Shown in pieces: positions 24,509 to 33,888 of a stretch of DNA of 64,000 bases (positions are counted from its first letter, which is position 1; each line of letters opens with the position of its first letter). The position numbers were made by a program, and so were the translations under genes. Source of the DNA: UBA5436 sp050951845 (GTDB taxonomy: Bacteria; Bacillota; Clostridia; Saccharofermentanales; DTU023); NCBI GenBank assembly GCA_050951845.1, contig JBMNJV010000002.1, positions 62,001 to 126,000 on the forward strand, read 5' to 3'. The notes under the pieces were generated by a model. The model had not been told where the DNA came from and did not search any database. It saw only the letters and a program-made list of their open reading frames with translations.

Positions 24509-25591
24509 GTGGATGATAAACAAAACAACAATATTCGACCAGTCAATAAGCTGAGATCTGAAAACACGATCAGACCTACTAAGATCAGGATAGTTAATCC
24601 GACTCCTAAAACCAGCCAAACACTGGTTCAGCAAGCAAATAAAAATTCAAAATGGCAAAAGAATTTAAATTTGTTGTTTTTTATTGTTTTAGGTTGCTTG
24701 ATTTTTTTCATGTTGTATTTGCTTAAAATCCGGCAAAAAATATTTGCAGGCAATTTAACTTGGAAAAGTTTAACCTTAAGCCAAATTGTATTTTTATTTT
24801 TAGTTTTTGTTTTACCGAGCATTATTTATATCTTTATTAAGCCGCAATTTGCTGTAACTATCAATTTAGCTGTCAATCCTCTCTCCGGATTGTTAAGTTT
24901 CCTGATCGGTTTTCCTTTCGCTTATATTATGGCATTGTTAAACTTGTCTTTATCGATTCTGCTGAAAAGAATCGGTATTTTGGATAATATCGTTTTATTC
25001 GGCAAACAAATTCAATGGTTTCCTGTCAATGAAACTGTCTATTTACTCGTTTATTTGCTGATTATTTGTCTGTTACCGGCAATCCTGACAGAAGTTTCTT
25101 TGCGCGGTATCGTTTTGGAAGAGTTATTGCTTCAGAAAAAACAAAATCGTGCCATTTTCTTTTGCGCTGCTGTAACAGGACTATTGAGCTTTCAGGTTCA
25201 GGAATTCTTACCTTATTTCGGTTTAGGCTTGTTGTTGTCATTGCTGTATATTTACCATCAATCCATAATAGCAACAACACTTTGTCACTTGTCTTTCAAT
25301 CTTACTTATCACTATTTGATTATCAAAATATCCGTTCTGAACTTGAATCTCACAAACAGTTCCGCAATTTTCATTGAAGATCTGATGCCTATAATTATTA
25401 AAGGACTGATTGCAACTACCCTATTTATTCCTTTATTTGTCGTCTTAAGTCAAACAAAAAAAATCAATCCGCTTTTAGACTCAGATAAAATCATCGAGCG
25501 ACATTCCAAGAAAAAAGCACCCGGAAACAAATTCTTCAATCTCTCTTTTATTGCACTGATAATCTTATTTGTTATTAATGTAATTATTTGA
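24509..25591 (+). CDS. CPBP (CAAX/Abi) family membrane protein with altered active site
   Basis: 360 residues. A soluble N-terminus (1-50) is followed by about eight membrane helices. The region from about residue 185 follows the CPBP intramembrane protease pattern. Motif 1 (EExxxR) reads TEVSLR, the second motif (FxxxH) reads FQVQE, and motif 3 (HxxxN) is intact as HLSFN. Loss of one Glu and of a metal-ligand His suggests altered or absent protease activity. The GTG start is supported by GAGGT 8 nt upstream. It is probably cotranscribed with the prepilin-peptidase gene. Known relatives process prenylated proteins or give bacteriocin self-immunity. Confidence 0.75.
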   Translation: MDDKQNNNIRPVNKLRSENTIRPTKIRIVNPTPKTSQTLVQQANKNSKWQKNLNLLFFIVLGCLIFFMLYLLKIRQKIFAGNLTWKSLTLSQIVFLFLVFVLPSIIYIFIKPQFAVTINLAVNPLSGLLSFLIGFPFAYIMALLNLSLSILLKRIGILDNIVLFGKQIQWFPVNETVYLLVYLLIICLLPAILTEVSLRGIVLEELLLQKKQNRAIFFCAAVTGLLSFQVQEFLPYFGLGLLLSLLYIYHQSIIATTLCHLSFNLTYHYLIIKISVLNLNLTNSSAIFIEDLMPIIIKGLIATTLFIPLFVVLSQTKKINPLLDSDKIIERHSKKKAPGNKFFNLSFIALIILFVINVII

Positions 25592-25633
25592 TATGCATGT
25601 CTTACGGATAAAATAGCTCTTAAAAAAATAAAT

Positions 25634-25895
25634 TTGCACACTATTTAAGGTTGTGCCGCTAAATTACTGAATAAGCTTAAATAATGTGTAAGCTAAATTA
25701 GAAAAAGCCGGATATGTTGAATAAATTGCACACTATTTAAGGTTGTGCTGCTAAATTACTGAATAAGCTTAAATAATGTGTAAGCTAAATTAGAAAAAGC
25801 CGGTTTTATTGACGAATTTGCACACTATTTAAGGTTGTGCCGCTAAATTACTGAATAAGCTTAAATAATGTGTAAGCTAAATTAAAATAAACCGG
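25634..25895. repeat. Three-unit intergenic repeat array, 92-bp period
   Basis: Three nearly identical 78-bp units start at 25634, 25726 and 25818, separated by two different 14-nt spacers. Each unit can fold: GCACACTATTTAAG at one end pairs with CTTAAATAATGTGTAAGC near the other. The array fills most of the 307-nt gap between two convergent genes (25592-25898) and ends four bases before the stop codon of the U32 gene. A related array lies at 61061-61298. Confidence 0.92.
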
Positions 25896-25898
25896 GTT

Positions 25899-27155
25899 TT
25901 AATATAGAACTTGTTTCAAGTAAGAACCTTGCGGGATTTCTTCAGCATTTTCATAAGGAATCAAAAACAACATCCGTGCATGGGGCGTCGATTCAATCGG
26001 TTGACGGTTCAGATCGAATAATTCATTTAACTGTAAATCAATTGTATCGCGGTTCGGCATAATAAGTTCAACTTTAGCACCGCGCTCAATTTTATTTTTT
26101 TGTTCCAAAACTAAATAGTTGTTTTCCAGATTGTCTCTGACTTCAGCAATTACTTTAGCTTGTTTATACATGGTTTTTTCGGCATGAATTTTTGATTCTT
26201 GTTCCGCCAAAGGTTTAGCGGTATCCTGAAAAAAGAATCCGGTATCAAAATGGCGGTGGACGGTTTGTTCTAAAGCTTCGAGCCAGGCAGGATCGACCTG
26301 GTAATTATCAGGATCGTCCAGATAAGTATCCAAAGCTTGGCGATACGTTTTCACTACAACCGAGGCATAGAAAGCACTCTTCGTTCTGCCTTCTATTTTC
26401 AGACTGGTTATTCCCGCCTCAATTAATTGCGGAATATATTCAATCATGCAAAGATCTGATGAGCTCAAAAGATATGATCCGTGCTGATCTTGTTCTAATA
26501 TTATGGGTTTATCGGGATGCCCTTTTTCCTTTAAGATCAAGCAGTCGGTTTGATAATTCCAGCGGCAAGGCTGAGTGCAAGCTCCCCGATTGCCGGAGCG
26601 TGCATTGAAATAATCGGATAGAATACAACGACCGGAATATGACATGCACATCGCACCGTGGACGAAAGCTTCCAATTCTAGGTCATCCGGTATTTGTTGA
26701 CGCATAGTTCTGATATCTGCTAAAGAAAGTTCACGTGCCAAAATGATTCTGGTAACTCCCTGATCGTACCAAAATTTCGCGGTTTGCGAATTCAAAACAC
26801 TGCTCTGTGTGCTGATGTGAATAGCAAGTTCAGGTGCGTATTTACGAACTGTTTGTAAAACACCGGGATCAGAGACAATCACCGCATCAATACCTGTTGC
26901 GGGTAAAGCTTTGATCACGGTTTCCAGGTCGGCAAAATCATGATCCCGGGCCAAACTGTTTAAAGTAAGATATGCTTTGACCTTATTTTGATGTGCCAGC
27001 TCTACTGCTTGCGGTAATTGATCATGAAGATTGAAATTTCCGCCGGCAGCTCGTAAATTAAACTGATTCAGTCCCAGATAGACAGCATCCGCACCATATT
27101 GAATAACTTTACTCAATTTTTCAAAATCACCGGCAGGAGCTAATAATTCAATCAT
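25899..27155 (-). CDS. U32 family peptidase / prephenate-dependent tRNA hydroxylation protein
   Basis: 418 residues. It begins IELLAPAGDFEKLSKVIQYG, the signature of the U32 TIM-barrel group, and contains FVHGAMCMSYSGRCILSDYF followed by Cys residues in GACTQPCRW, the Fe-S ligand region. The family includes TrhP (YrrN/YrrO, YegQ), which makes 5-hydroxyuridine at tRNA position 34. A collagenase role is an older label. The ATG at 27155 overlaps the mltG stop as TGATG, indicating translational coupling. An upstream TTG is less likely. I infer trhP from length and motifs. Confidence 0.88.
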   Translation of the reverse strand: MIELLAPAGDFEKLSKVIQYGADAVYLGLNQFNLRAAGGNFNLHDQLPQAVELAHQNKVKAYLTLNSLARDHDFADLETVIKALPATGIDAVIVSDPGVLQTVRKYAPELAIHISTQSSVLNSQTAKFWYDQGVTRIILARELSLADIRTMRQQIPDDLELEAFVHGAMCMSYSGRCILSDYFNARSGNRGACTQPCRWNYQTDCLILKEKGHPDKPIILEQDQHGSYLLSSSDLCMIEYIPQLIEAGITSLKIEGRTKSAFYASVVVKTYRQALDTYLDDPDNYQVDPAWLEALEQTVHRHFDTGFFFQDTAKPLAEQESKIHAEKTMYKQAKVIAEVRDNLENNYLVLEQKNKIERGAKVELIMPNRDTIDLQLNELFDLNRQPIESTPHARMLFLIPYENAEEIPQGSYLKQVLY

Positions 27156-28300
27156 CAATCTTCCTCATTTTTAGAACGATAAAACTCAACGTTTTCTTGT
27201 TGTTCTTCATAAGTTTTGGCAAATACATTATTGCCTTTACCATCTGCACAGAAATAATAATAATCCAAAGCTTCAGGCCAAGTTCTTTCTGTCGCCGGCC
27301 AGAGCACACCTTCAATTGCAGCCAATCCCGGATTATTGATCGGGCCGGGAGGTAAACCGTCATAAGCATATGTATTATAAGGATTATACTGAAAACGATC
27401 CAGATCGGTTTGTTGCACCCAGAAAACCGGTTTTTCATTGTTTTCCAAACGCAAATAATTGATGGTTGCACATGATTCAAGCTTCATTTGTGAATCTAAT
27501 CGATTAAGGAACACTCTGCCTATTTTATACATTTCTGCTGATGTTCCTTCAGTTTGGACAATCGAAGCCAAAGTCATTACTTGATCCATTGTCAGTCCCA
27601 TTTCAGCAGCTCGTTCTTCATAATTGCCTGTTGTCAATTTATTATTAGTATTATTCAAAAACATGCGTAAGATGTCATTTTCATCCATACTCGGATCAAA
27701 ACGATAGGTATCCGGCCACAGATATCCTTGCAGCATCCATGTCCGCTGTTCATGTACCTGAATGTTTCTGACGAAAGGATAGTCAATGAAAGCATTTGGC
27801 CGTTTGACCAGTTCATCCATATATTCGACATCTATATTGAGTCCGGAATCAATTAATCTTTGCTGCATTTGTTTATAGGTAAAACCTTCGGGAATCGTGA
27901 TCACGATCGCTTCCGGCTGATGAGTCAACAGATACATCATTTCGTCATAACTCAGTTCCGGTGTCAAATAATGGGTTCCGGCTTGATATTTGCCGTCAAA
28001 TCCGTTGAACTTGGACAATATCTTAAATGAAAACGGACTGCCGATTAATTTTTTATCCTTGAGAATATTCGCAATGTCATCACTGGTCGCAGCTCGCGGT
28101 ATTGTAACTTCGACAGCACCCGGCGTATACTCGGTGATCGGCGAACTGCCTTTTTCTTCAAATCTTTGTTGTAAATTCGTCAATCGTTCATCCTGGGCTT
28201 TAACATATTCGAAGCCGTTAATAAATCCCACAAAAGCAACCAGAATTAAAAAGGCTATACAGGCAAAAATTATTATGATTTTGAATATTTTAGATGACAT
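27155..28300 (-). CDS. mltG: Endolytic transglycosylase MltG
   Basis: 381 residues. One N-terminal membrane helix (about 8-28), a LysM-like region (60-140), then the YceG domain with GYLWPDTYRF (192-201), VFLNRL and GLPPGPINNPGLAAI. MltG cuts nascent peptidoglycan glycan strands at the membrane and sets chain length. The active-site segment reads ASIVQTEG (245-252): the first acidic residue of the common E-x-E is Gln249, while Glu251 remains. LEGYLFPD is here LQGYLWPD. It overlaps the U32 gene downstream. Confidence 0.92.
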   Translation of the reverse strand: MSSKIFKIIIIFACIAFLILVAFVGFINGFEYVKAQDERLTNLQQRFEEKGSSPITEYTPGAVEVTIPRAATSDDIANILKDKKLIGSPFSFKILSKFNGFDGKYQAGTHYLTPELSYDEMMYLLTHQPEAIVITIPEGFTYKQMQQRLIDSGLNIDVEYMDELVKRPNAFIDYPFVRNIQVHEQRTWMLQGYLWPDTYRFDPSMDENDILRMFLNNTNNKLTTGNYEERAAEMGLTMDQVMTLASIVQTEGTSAEMYKIGRVFLNRLDSQMKLESCATINYLRLENNEKPVFWVQQTDLDRFQYNPYNTYAYDGLPPGPINNPGLAAIEGVLWPATERTWPEALDYYYFCADGKGNNVFAKTYEEQQENVEFYRSKNEED

Positions 28301-28403
28301 TTAACAGCTCCGTTGATTAACATTATTATAGTTAAGCTATTCGTTAAATTAATTTGGCATTCTGTTATTTAGAGCAATCAAAAACCGGTATCTCAACATT
28401 AAT

Positions 28404-30245
28404 TCATGAAGTTTTTGTTTTATTTGCTCGTAATCTTTGGGAATGATCCAGAATTTTCTTTCTTACTCTGATATTTTTCGGTGTTATTTCAATCCATTCA
28501 TCATCTGCCACAAATTCCAGATACTGTTCCAAACTAAATTGCAATTGCGGAGTTAATTTCAAAGTATCATCACTGCCGGCAGCTCTGATATTTGTAGCAT
28601 GTTTGCGGCGGCAAACATTTACAGTTACATCTTCTTTTTGCATCGTTCGTCCGATGACCTGACCTTGATAAACTTCTGTTCCGGGTGCAATGAACAGCTC
28701 ACCTCTGGCTTGTGCATTATGCAAACCGTACGTAACCGCGATACCGGTTTCATAAGATATCAAAACACCGTGATTCCTGCTTTCAATATCGCCTTTCCAC
28801 GGCACAAAACCGTCGATAATGCTATTGATTATACCATTGCCCCTGGTGTCGGTCAAAAACTCTGAGCGATATCCGATCAATCCGCGTGCCGGAATTTTGA
28901 ACTCCATTCTGGTATAACCGCGTAACGGCGGTGACATCCTGATCAGTTCGGCTTTTCGCCGATTAAGTTTTTCAATTACTACACCGGAAAAATCATTCGG
29001 GACATCGATCATGACCAGTTCCTCCGGTTCAAATAATTTGCCGTCAATCTCTTTAACTATTATTTGCGGTTTTGAAACTTGAAATTCATAACCTTCACGC
29101 CGCATAGTTTCAATCAGAACTGATAAATGTAATTCACCTCTGCCTTTGACAATGAATTGTTCAGTCGTTCGGGTATCTTCCATTTGCATGGAAATATTGG
29201 TGTAAATTTCACGCTCAAGTCTGGCCCTTAAATGGCGGCTTGTTACATATTCACCTTCTCTGCCTGCGAACGGACTGTCATTTACCGCAAAAGTCATTGC
29301 AATGGTCGGTTCATCGATTTTGACAAAAGGTAAAGCATCCGGTTTTTCCGGATCACAGATCGTATCACCGATCAATAAATGATCAAGACCTGTCACGGCA
29401 ACTATTTCACCAACTTCAGCCTGCGAGATTTCTTTACGTTCCAGCCCCTGAAAAATCATCAATTTCCCGATTTTACCTGTAACCTTTTTTGTAGGATCAT
29501 GATGATTTACGATTACAACTTCTTGTTTGTTATGAACAAAACCGTTTTCTATTTTTCCGATTGCAATTCTGCCTAAATAAGGATCATAGTCGATATTTGA
29601 AACAAGCATTTGAAAATCCGCCTCCGGCGATCCCTGCGGTTCCGGAATACATTCAACTATTGTCTGAAATATCGGCTCAACCGAGCCGCCGGCAATTAAG
29701 TCGGGTGTTATTTCTTGCGGTAATTCGCTGAATGCCGCCCCGCCTTTAGCCGATGCATATAAAACGGGAAATTCAATCTGCTCATCCGTCGCATCTAATT
29801 CGATAAATAGTTCATAAACCAAATCAAGAACTTCGGACGGTCTGGCATTCGGACGGTCAATTTTGTTGATGATGACAATCGGTTGGAGATGTTTTTCCAA
29901 GGTTTTCCGCAAGACAAAACGGGTTTGCGGCATCGGTCCGTCAAAAGCATCAACTATAAGTAAAACGCCGTCGACCATTTTCAAAACGCGTTCGACTTCT
30001 CCGCCGAAATCAGCATGTCCCGGAGTATCGACTATATTGATATGATAATCTTTGTATTGAACTGCCGTGTTTTTTGCCAGGATTGTAATACCGCGTTCTC
30101 TTTCCAAATCATTGGAATCCATAACTTGCTCAATTACAGTCTGATGTTCGCCAAATATTCCGCTCTGTTGTAAAAGGGCATCGACCAAAGTCGTTTTGCC
30201 ATGATCAACATGTGCGATAATTGCTATATTACGAATCTTTTTCAT
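28404..30245 (-). CDS. typA: Translational GTPase TypA/BipA
   Basis: 613 residues. GTPase motifs are G1 AHVDHGKTT, the RGITILAKN switch, DTPGHADF and NKIDRP. EF-G-like domains follow, with the TypA-specific C-terminus (GRGELHLSVLIETMRREGYEF, ARGLIGYRSEFLTDTRGNGI). It is a ribosome-associated GTPase in 50S assembly and stress adaptation. The start at 30245 is chosen over the TTG one codon earlier; the ribosome site is weak. It follows der on the same strand after 165 nt. Confidence 0.96.
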   Translation of the reverse strand: MKKIRNIAIIAHVDHGKTTLVDALLQQSGIFGEHQTVIEQVMDSNDLERERGITILAKNTAVQYKDYHINIVDTPGHADFGGEVERVLKMVDGVLLIVDAFDGPMPQTRFVLRKTLEKHLQPIVIINKIDRPNARPSEVLDLVYELFIELDATDEQIEFPVLYASAKGGAAFSELPQEITPDLIAGGSVEPIFQTIVECIPEPQGSPEADFQMLVSNIDYDPYLGRIAIGKIENGFVHNKQEVVIVNHHDPTKKVTGKIGKLMIFQGLERKEISQAEVGEIVAVTGLDHLLIGDTICDPEKPDALPFVKIDEPTIAMTFAVNDSPFAGREGEYVTSRHLRARLEREIYTNISMQMEDTRTTEQFIVKGRGELHLSVLIETMRREGYEFQVSKPQIIVKEIDGKLFEPEELVMIDVPNDFSGVVIEKLNRRKAELIRMSPPLRGYTRMEFKIPARGLIGYRSEFLTDTRGNGIINSIIDGFVPWKGDIESRNHGVLISYETGIAVTYGLHNAQARGELFIAPGTEVYQGQVIGRTMQKEDVTVNVCRRKHATNIRAAGSDDTLKLTPQLQFSLEQYLEFVADDEWIEITPKNIRVRKKILDHSQRLRANKTKTS

Positions 30246-30339
30246 CAATGTTTATGCTTTCTGTTCAATTAAATTAAACCAAGTCTTTTTATGTCTCAAC
30301 AAATTAAGTTTCATTATATCTGCCCAATCGCCTGATCAA

Positions 30340-30410
30340 TTATCCGCCTGAAAGACTTTTAATTTCCGTCTTAAAGCCTTTCCGTTATCCGCCTGAAAGA
30401 CTTTCAATTA
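30340..30410. repeat. Partial 45-bp tandem duplication between der and typA
   Basis: TTATCCGCCTGAAAGACTTT occurs at 30340 and again at 30385, with related sequence between. The second copy ends next to the der stop codon (30414). Confidence 0.7.
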
Positions 30411-30413
30411 TCT

Positions 30414-31769
30414 TTAATCTCTTTGTCTGAACAAATCAGTTAATTCTTCATTTCTTTTGCGATTACGCCAGATAAAGAAAATCGGTGTCCCGTCAAAACC
30501 GAAATTCAAGCGGAATTGGTTTTCAAGATAGCGTTCATAAGAAAAATGCAATAAGTCTTTATTGTTGACAAAAAATACAAATTGTGGCGGACCGACAGCA
30601 ACCTGAGTTGCATAGAGGATTTTCAGACGGCGTCCTTTGTCCTGCGGTGTAGGATTCATAGCCATCGCTTCCGCCAAAACCTCATTGATGACCGTAGTTG
30701 ATAAGCGCTTGTTCGCTTCTTGGTATACTTCAATAATCAAATCAAAAATCTTATCAATACGCTGTCCGGTCCTGGCTGAAACAAAAATCAACGGCGCATA
30801 ACTCATAAAACTGAATCGATGTTTAATATCCGCAGTTATCTCCGACATCAGTTCTTGTTTATTCTCAATTAAATCCCACTTATTGATGACAAAAATCACA
30901 GCTTTACCGTTATTGTGTGCCAATCCGGCAATTTTTGTATCCTGTTCGGTAATACCGTCAAGAGCATCAATCATGATCAAACAGACATCAGAGCGCTTGA
31001 TTGCCGCTTCGGTCCGTAAATTGCTGTATTTTTCAATTTTATCTTTTATTCTGCTTTTACGACGTAAACCGGCAGTATCAATTAAACGATAGGAACCGGT
31101 CGGATGTTCAAAAAAAATATCGATTGCATCACGGGTTGTACCGGCTTGATCGGAGACAATTGTCCGCTCTTCCTGCAGCAAATGGTTAATTAATGATGAT
31201 TTGCCGACATTCGGTTTGCCGATCACCGCAACCGCAATTCTCTGATCAGCTTGTTCGACAAATGTCCGCTCAGGCAGATTGGCAAGCACCCGGTCCAGGA
31301 CATCGGTAAAACCGAGTCGATGGGACGCCGATACAGGAATGAATTCACCTAAACCTAACTGATAAAAGTCGTATATTTCTGGCGGCAAATTTGCCAGTTG
31401 ATCCACTTTATTAATTACAAGAATCACCGGTTTTCCGGATTTACGAAGCATGGTTGCAATCTCAAAATCCGCAGGCAACAGACCTGTTTTCAGATCACAC
31501 ATAAAAATGATAACATCTGCCGTATCAATCGCAATTTCGGCCTGATTACGCATTGCAGACAAAATATCATCCGAAACATCCGGTTCGATACCTCCGGTAT
31601 CTATGAAAGTCATTTCCTGGCCAAGCCATTCAGTATCAGCATAGATTCGGTCACGCGTAACACCCGGCGTATCATCCACAATGGAAATTCTCTCGCCGAT
31701 AATTGCGTTAAAAAATGTTGATTTACCGACATTCGGTCTGCCTATGACTGCCACAATCGGTTTTAACAT
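30414..31769 (-). CDS. der: Ribosome biogenesis GTPase Der (EngA)
   Basis: 451 residues with two tandem GTPase domains: GRPNVGKST near 10, DTGGIEPD and NKVDQ in the first; GKPNVGKSS near 182, DTAGLRRK and NKWDLIE in the second. The C-terminal KH-like domain ends NRKRNEELTDLF. Der acts in late 50S ribosome assembly. Start supported by AAAGGAC. The length is within the family range. Confidence 0.97.
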   Translation of the reverse strand: MLKPIVAVIGRPNVGKSTFFNAIIGERISIVDDTPGVTRDRIYADTEWLGQEMTFIDTGGIEPDVSDDILSAMRNQAEIAIDTADVIIFMCDLKTGLLPADFEIATMLRKSGKPVILVINKVDQLANLPPEIYDFYQLGLGEFIPVSASHRLGFTDVLDRVLANLPERTFVEQADQRIAVAVIGKPNVGKSSLINHLLQEERTIVSDQAGTTRDAIDIFFEHPTGSYRLIDTAGLRRKSRIKDKIEKYSNLRTEAAIKRSDVCLIMIDALDGITEQDTKIAGLAHNNGKAVIFVINKWDLIENKQELMSEITADIKHRFSFMSYAPLIFVSARTGQRIDKIFDLIIEVYQEANKRLSTTVINEVLAEAMAMNPTPQDKGRRLKILYATQVAVGPPQFVFFVNNKDLLHFSYERYLENQFRLNFGFDGTPIFFIWRNRKRNEELTDLFRQRD

Positions 31770-31822
31770 GTCCTTTTTCCACTTTCAATCGTTTTTATTC
31801 AGTCTTCCAAGTTACTCACGTA

Positions 31823-31859
31823 AAAAGCAGCGAGTTTTATAAATTGTCCCGCTGCTTCA
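31823..31859 (-). terminator. Terminator after rpmF
   Basis: AAGCAGCG / CGCTGCTT forms an 8-bp GC-rich stem with a 17-nt loop. On the minus strand it is followed by TTTTT. It lies 30 nt past the rpmF stop. Confidence 0.75.
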
Positions 31860-31891
31860 TAACATTCATCTAAAACAAGAATTCAAGAAAT

Positions 31892-32071
31892 CTATGCTTC
31901 TTGTTCGATTATTTCACGACCATCATAATAGCCACAATTTTTGCAAACTCGATGACTCATTCTTAACTCGTGGCATTGCGGGCATTCCACAAGACCGGGT
32001 GACTTTACTTTCCAATTTGAACGGGAACGTCTTGATCTTGCTTTCGACCATCTTCTCTTTGGAACTGCCAT
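31892..32071 (-). CDS. rpmF: Ribosomal protein bL32
   Basis: 59 residues, starting MAVPKRRWSKARSRRSRSNW, the standard bL32 N-terminus. Four cysteines in CPQC and CKNC form the zinc-binding (C+) version. The ATG at 32071 follows GGAGG by 10 nt; an upstream in-frame ATG (32080) is too close to the ribosome site. It follows the DUF1934 gene after 69 nt and ends in a terminator. Confidence 0.97.
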   Translation of the reverse strand: MAVPKRRWSKARSRRSRSNWKVKSPGLVECPQCHELRMSHRVCKNCGYYDGREIIEQEA

Positions 32072-32140
32072 ATATATCAACCTCCATCTAGAACCTAAAT
32101 CATTAACACCAAAGAATTATGATATAAAATATCAACTGTG

Positions 32141-32581
32141 TCAAGTCTTTGGTGCAACAGTTAAATTTAATTTAGTGCTGATTTTTTCTTGTTGCGGAAC
32201 ATTCATTGAATAGCCTAAACTCAATTCACCGCCTTGCTCCGAAAGGTTACCCTTTACTTCATTAGTTAAGATTGAAATGTCCAACAAACCGAACGGTGTT
32301 TCCATTTGAGAAATAAAATGATTCCCGGTTTCAAAGAGAACATCCATTTGAACCGAACCGGTTCTCAGAAAATGAACATGTCCTTCTTTGGTCAGTCTCA
32401 AACTGGTCTTGGTTCCGGTCATACCGGTTGCCTCGCTCTCATCATAACTGACAGTCCATTCATTCGTTTTTTCATCATGGGTTAACAGACCGGTTGTCAT
32501 GAACTTCATCGGTTCAAGAACTTCACCGGTCACCCATTGTTCACTAACTATATTAATAATTACCGGTTGCGATTTATTCAT
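32141..32581 (-). CDS. DUF1934 (YwiB-type) beta-barrel protein
   Basis: 146 residues. The pattern fits DUF1934: FMTTGLLTHDEKTNEWTVSY, then DESEATGMTGTKTSLRL, RTGSVQMDVLFETGN, TPFGLLDISI and a final GGELSLGYSM strand. The family folds as a lipocalin-like barrel of unknown function. The ATG at 32581 is preferred; an upstream in-frame GTG at 32608 lacks a ribosome site. The gene lies between ackA and rpmF on the same strand. Confidence 0.8.
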   Translation of the reverse strand: MNKSQPVIINIVSEQWVTGEVLEPMKFMTTGLLTHDEKTNEWTVSYDESEATGMTGTKTSLRLTKEGHVHFLRTGSVQMDVLFETGNHFISQMETPFGLLDISILTNEVKGNLSEQGGELSLGYSMNVPQQEKISTKLNLTVAPKT

Positions 32582-32666
32582 TGTATTGATAAATCTTCTC
32601 TCTAACACTACGTATTTTGTACTAACGTCCTCAGCAATACATTCAATTAATTCTTAATAAATGATA

Positions 32667-33860
32667 TTACTTTAATGCTGCTGTTTCCTGTGCTATTTTC
32701 AACTCTTCATTTGTGCGAATGACATATACTTTGACTTTTGAATTATCTGTTGAAATCAATTGATAATCACCGATTTCCCCGTAATTTAATTCTTTATCTA
32801 ATTCAATACCCAAATAACCCAATTTACTCAGCATATCTTCACGCAAGTGCGGAGTATTTTCACCGATTCCGGCAGTAAATACGATAGCATCAACACCGCC
32901 CAAAGCTGCTGTATATGCGCCGATGTATTTGCTGCAATTATATGTGAACATCCGAAGCGCTAATTCTGCTCTTTCATTTCCGGCATCAGCTGCTGCCTGT
33001 AAATCACGACAATCTGAACTGACTCCGGAAATACCGAAGAAACCGCTTTCTTTATTCATTAAACTGTCAATTTCTTCCGGACCCAGATTTTCATGCTTAG
33101 CTAAATATGTTACAACTGCCGGATCCAGATCACCGCTTCTTGTACCCATAGGTACACCTGCCAAAGGTGTCATACCCATTGAAGTATCAATCGACTTTCC
33201 TGCATCAATTGCTGCAATTGAAGATCCGTTACCTAAGTGGCAAGTAATAATTTTAGCATTCGGATTATCCATCAATTGCATGGCTTTCTCCGACACAAAA
33301 GCATGTGATGTGCCATGGAATCCGTAACGGCGAATTGCATGTTTTTTGTAAAATTCGTAAGGTAAAGCATACATGTATGCTTTGCCGGGAATCGTCTGAT
33401 GGAAAGCAGTATCAAAAACCGCTACCTGGCTGATACCCGGCATGGCTTTTTCACAAGCTTCAATCCCCATAATATTTGCCGGATTATGTAAGGGTGCCAA
33501 AGGATAGCACTCTTTAATCGCATTTTTGACTTCTTCATCAATGATTACAGAACTGGCAAACTTTTCACCGCCGTGAACAACTCTGTGCCCGACTGCGTCA
33601 ACTTCGGATAAATCGGAAAGAACACCATGTTCCGGCGAAAGTAATGCATTAATCACCAATTTGACCGCAACAGTATGATCCGGAATATCAACTTCTGCAC
33701 TATACTCTCTACCGTCTCCGGTTTCATGCTGTATATTTGAACCGTCAATTCCGATTCTTTCACAAATCCCGCTTGCTAAGACGACACGTTTGTCTGATTC
33801 TAAACCGAATAACTGATATTTTAAGGATGAACTCCCAGCATTAACAACTAAAATCTTCAT
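32667..33860 (-). CDS. ackA: Acetate kinase
   Basis: 397 residues. ASKHA-fold kinase converting acetyl phosphate plus ADP to acetate plus ATP. Motifs are LVVNAGSSSLKYQLF at the start, HRVVHGGEKF, RRYGFHGTSH, ITCHLGNGSS and FTAGIGENTP. AGGAG precedes the ATG. It sits 28 nt behind pta, the usual fermentative operon order. Confidence 0.98.
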   Translation of the reverse strand: MKILVVNAGSSSLKYQLFGLESDKRVVLASGICERIGIDGSNIQHETGDGREYSAEVDIPDHTVAVKLVINALLSPEHGVLSDLSEVDAVGHRVVHGGEKFASSVIIDEEVKNAIKECYPLAPLHNPANIMGIEACEKAMPGISQVAVFDTAFHQTIPGKAYMYALPYEFYKKHAIRRYGFHGTSHAFVSEKAMQLMDNPNAKIITCHLGNGSSIAAIDAGKSIDTSMGMTPLAGVPMGTRSGDLDPAVVTYLAKHENLGPEEIDSLMNKESGFFGISGVSSDCRDLQAAADAGNERAELALRMFTYNCSKYIGAYTAALGGVDAIVFTAGIGENTPHLREDMLSKLGYLGIELDKELNYGEIGDYQLISTDNSKVKVYVIRTNEELKIAQETAALK

Positions 33861-33888
33861 AAAAACTCCTGATGTTTCTAATTTATTA

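Noticed and set aside
25634..25895. Repeat array as a CRISPR
   Set aside because: Units are 78 bp with 14-nt spacers and only three copies, and no cas gene is present; proportions are opposite to CRISPR.
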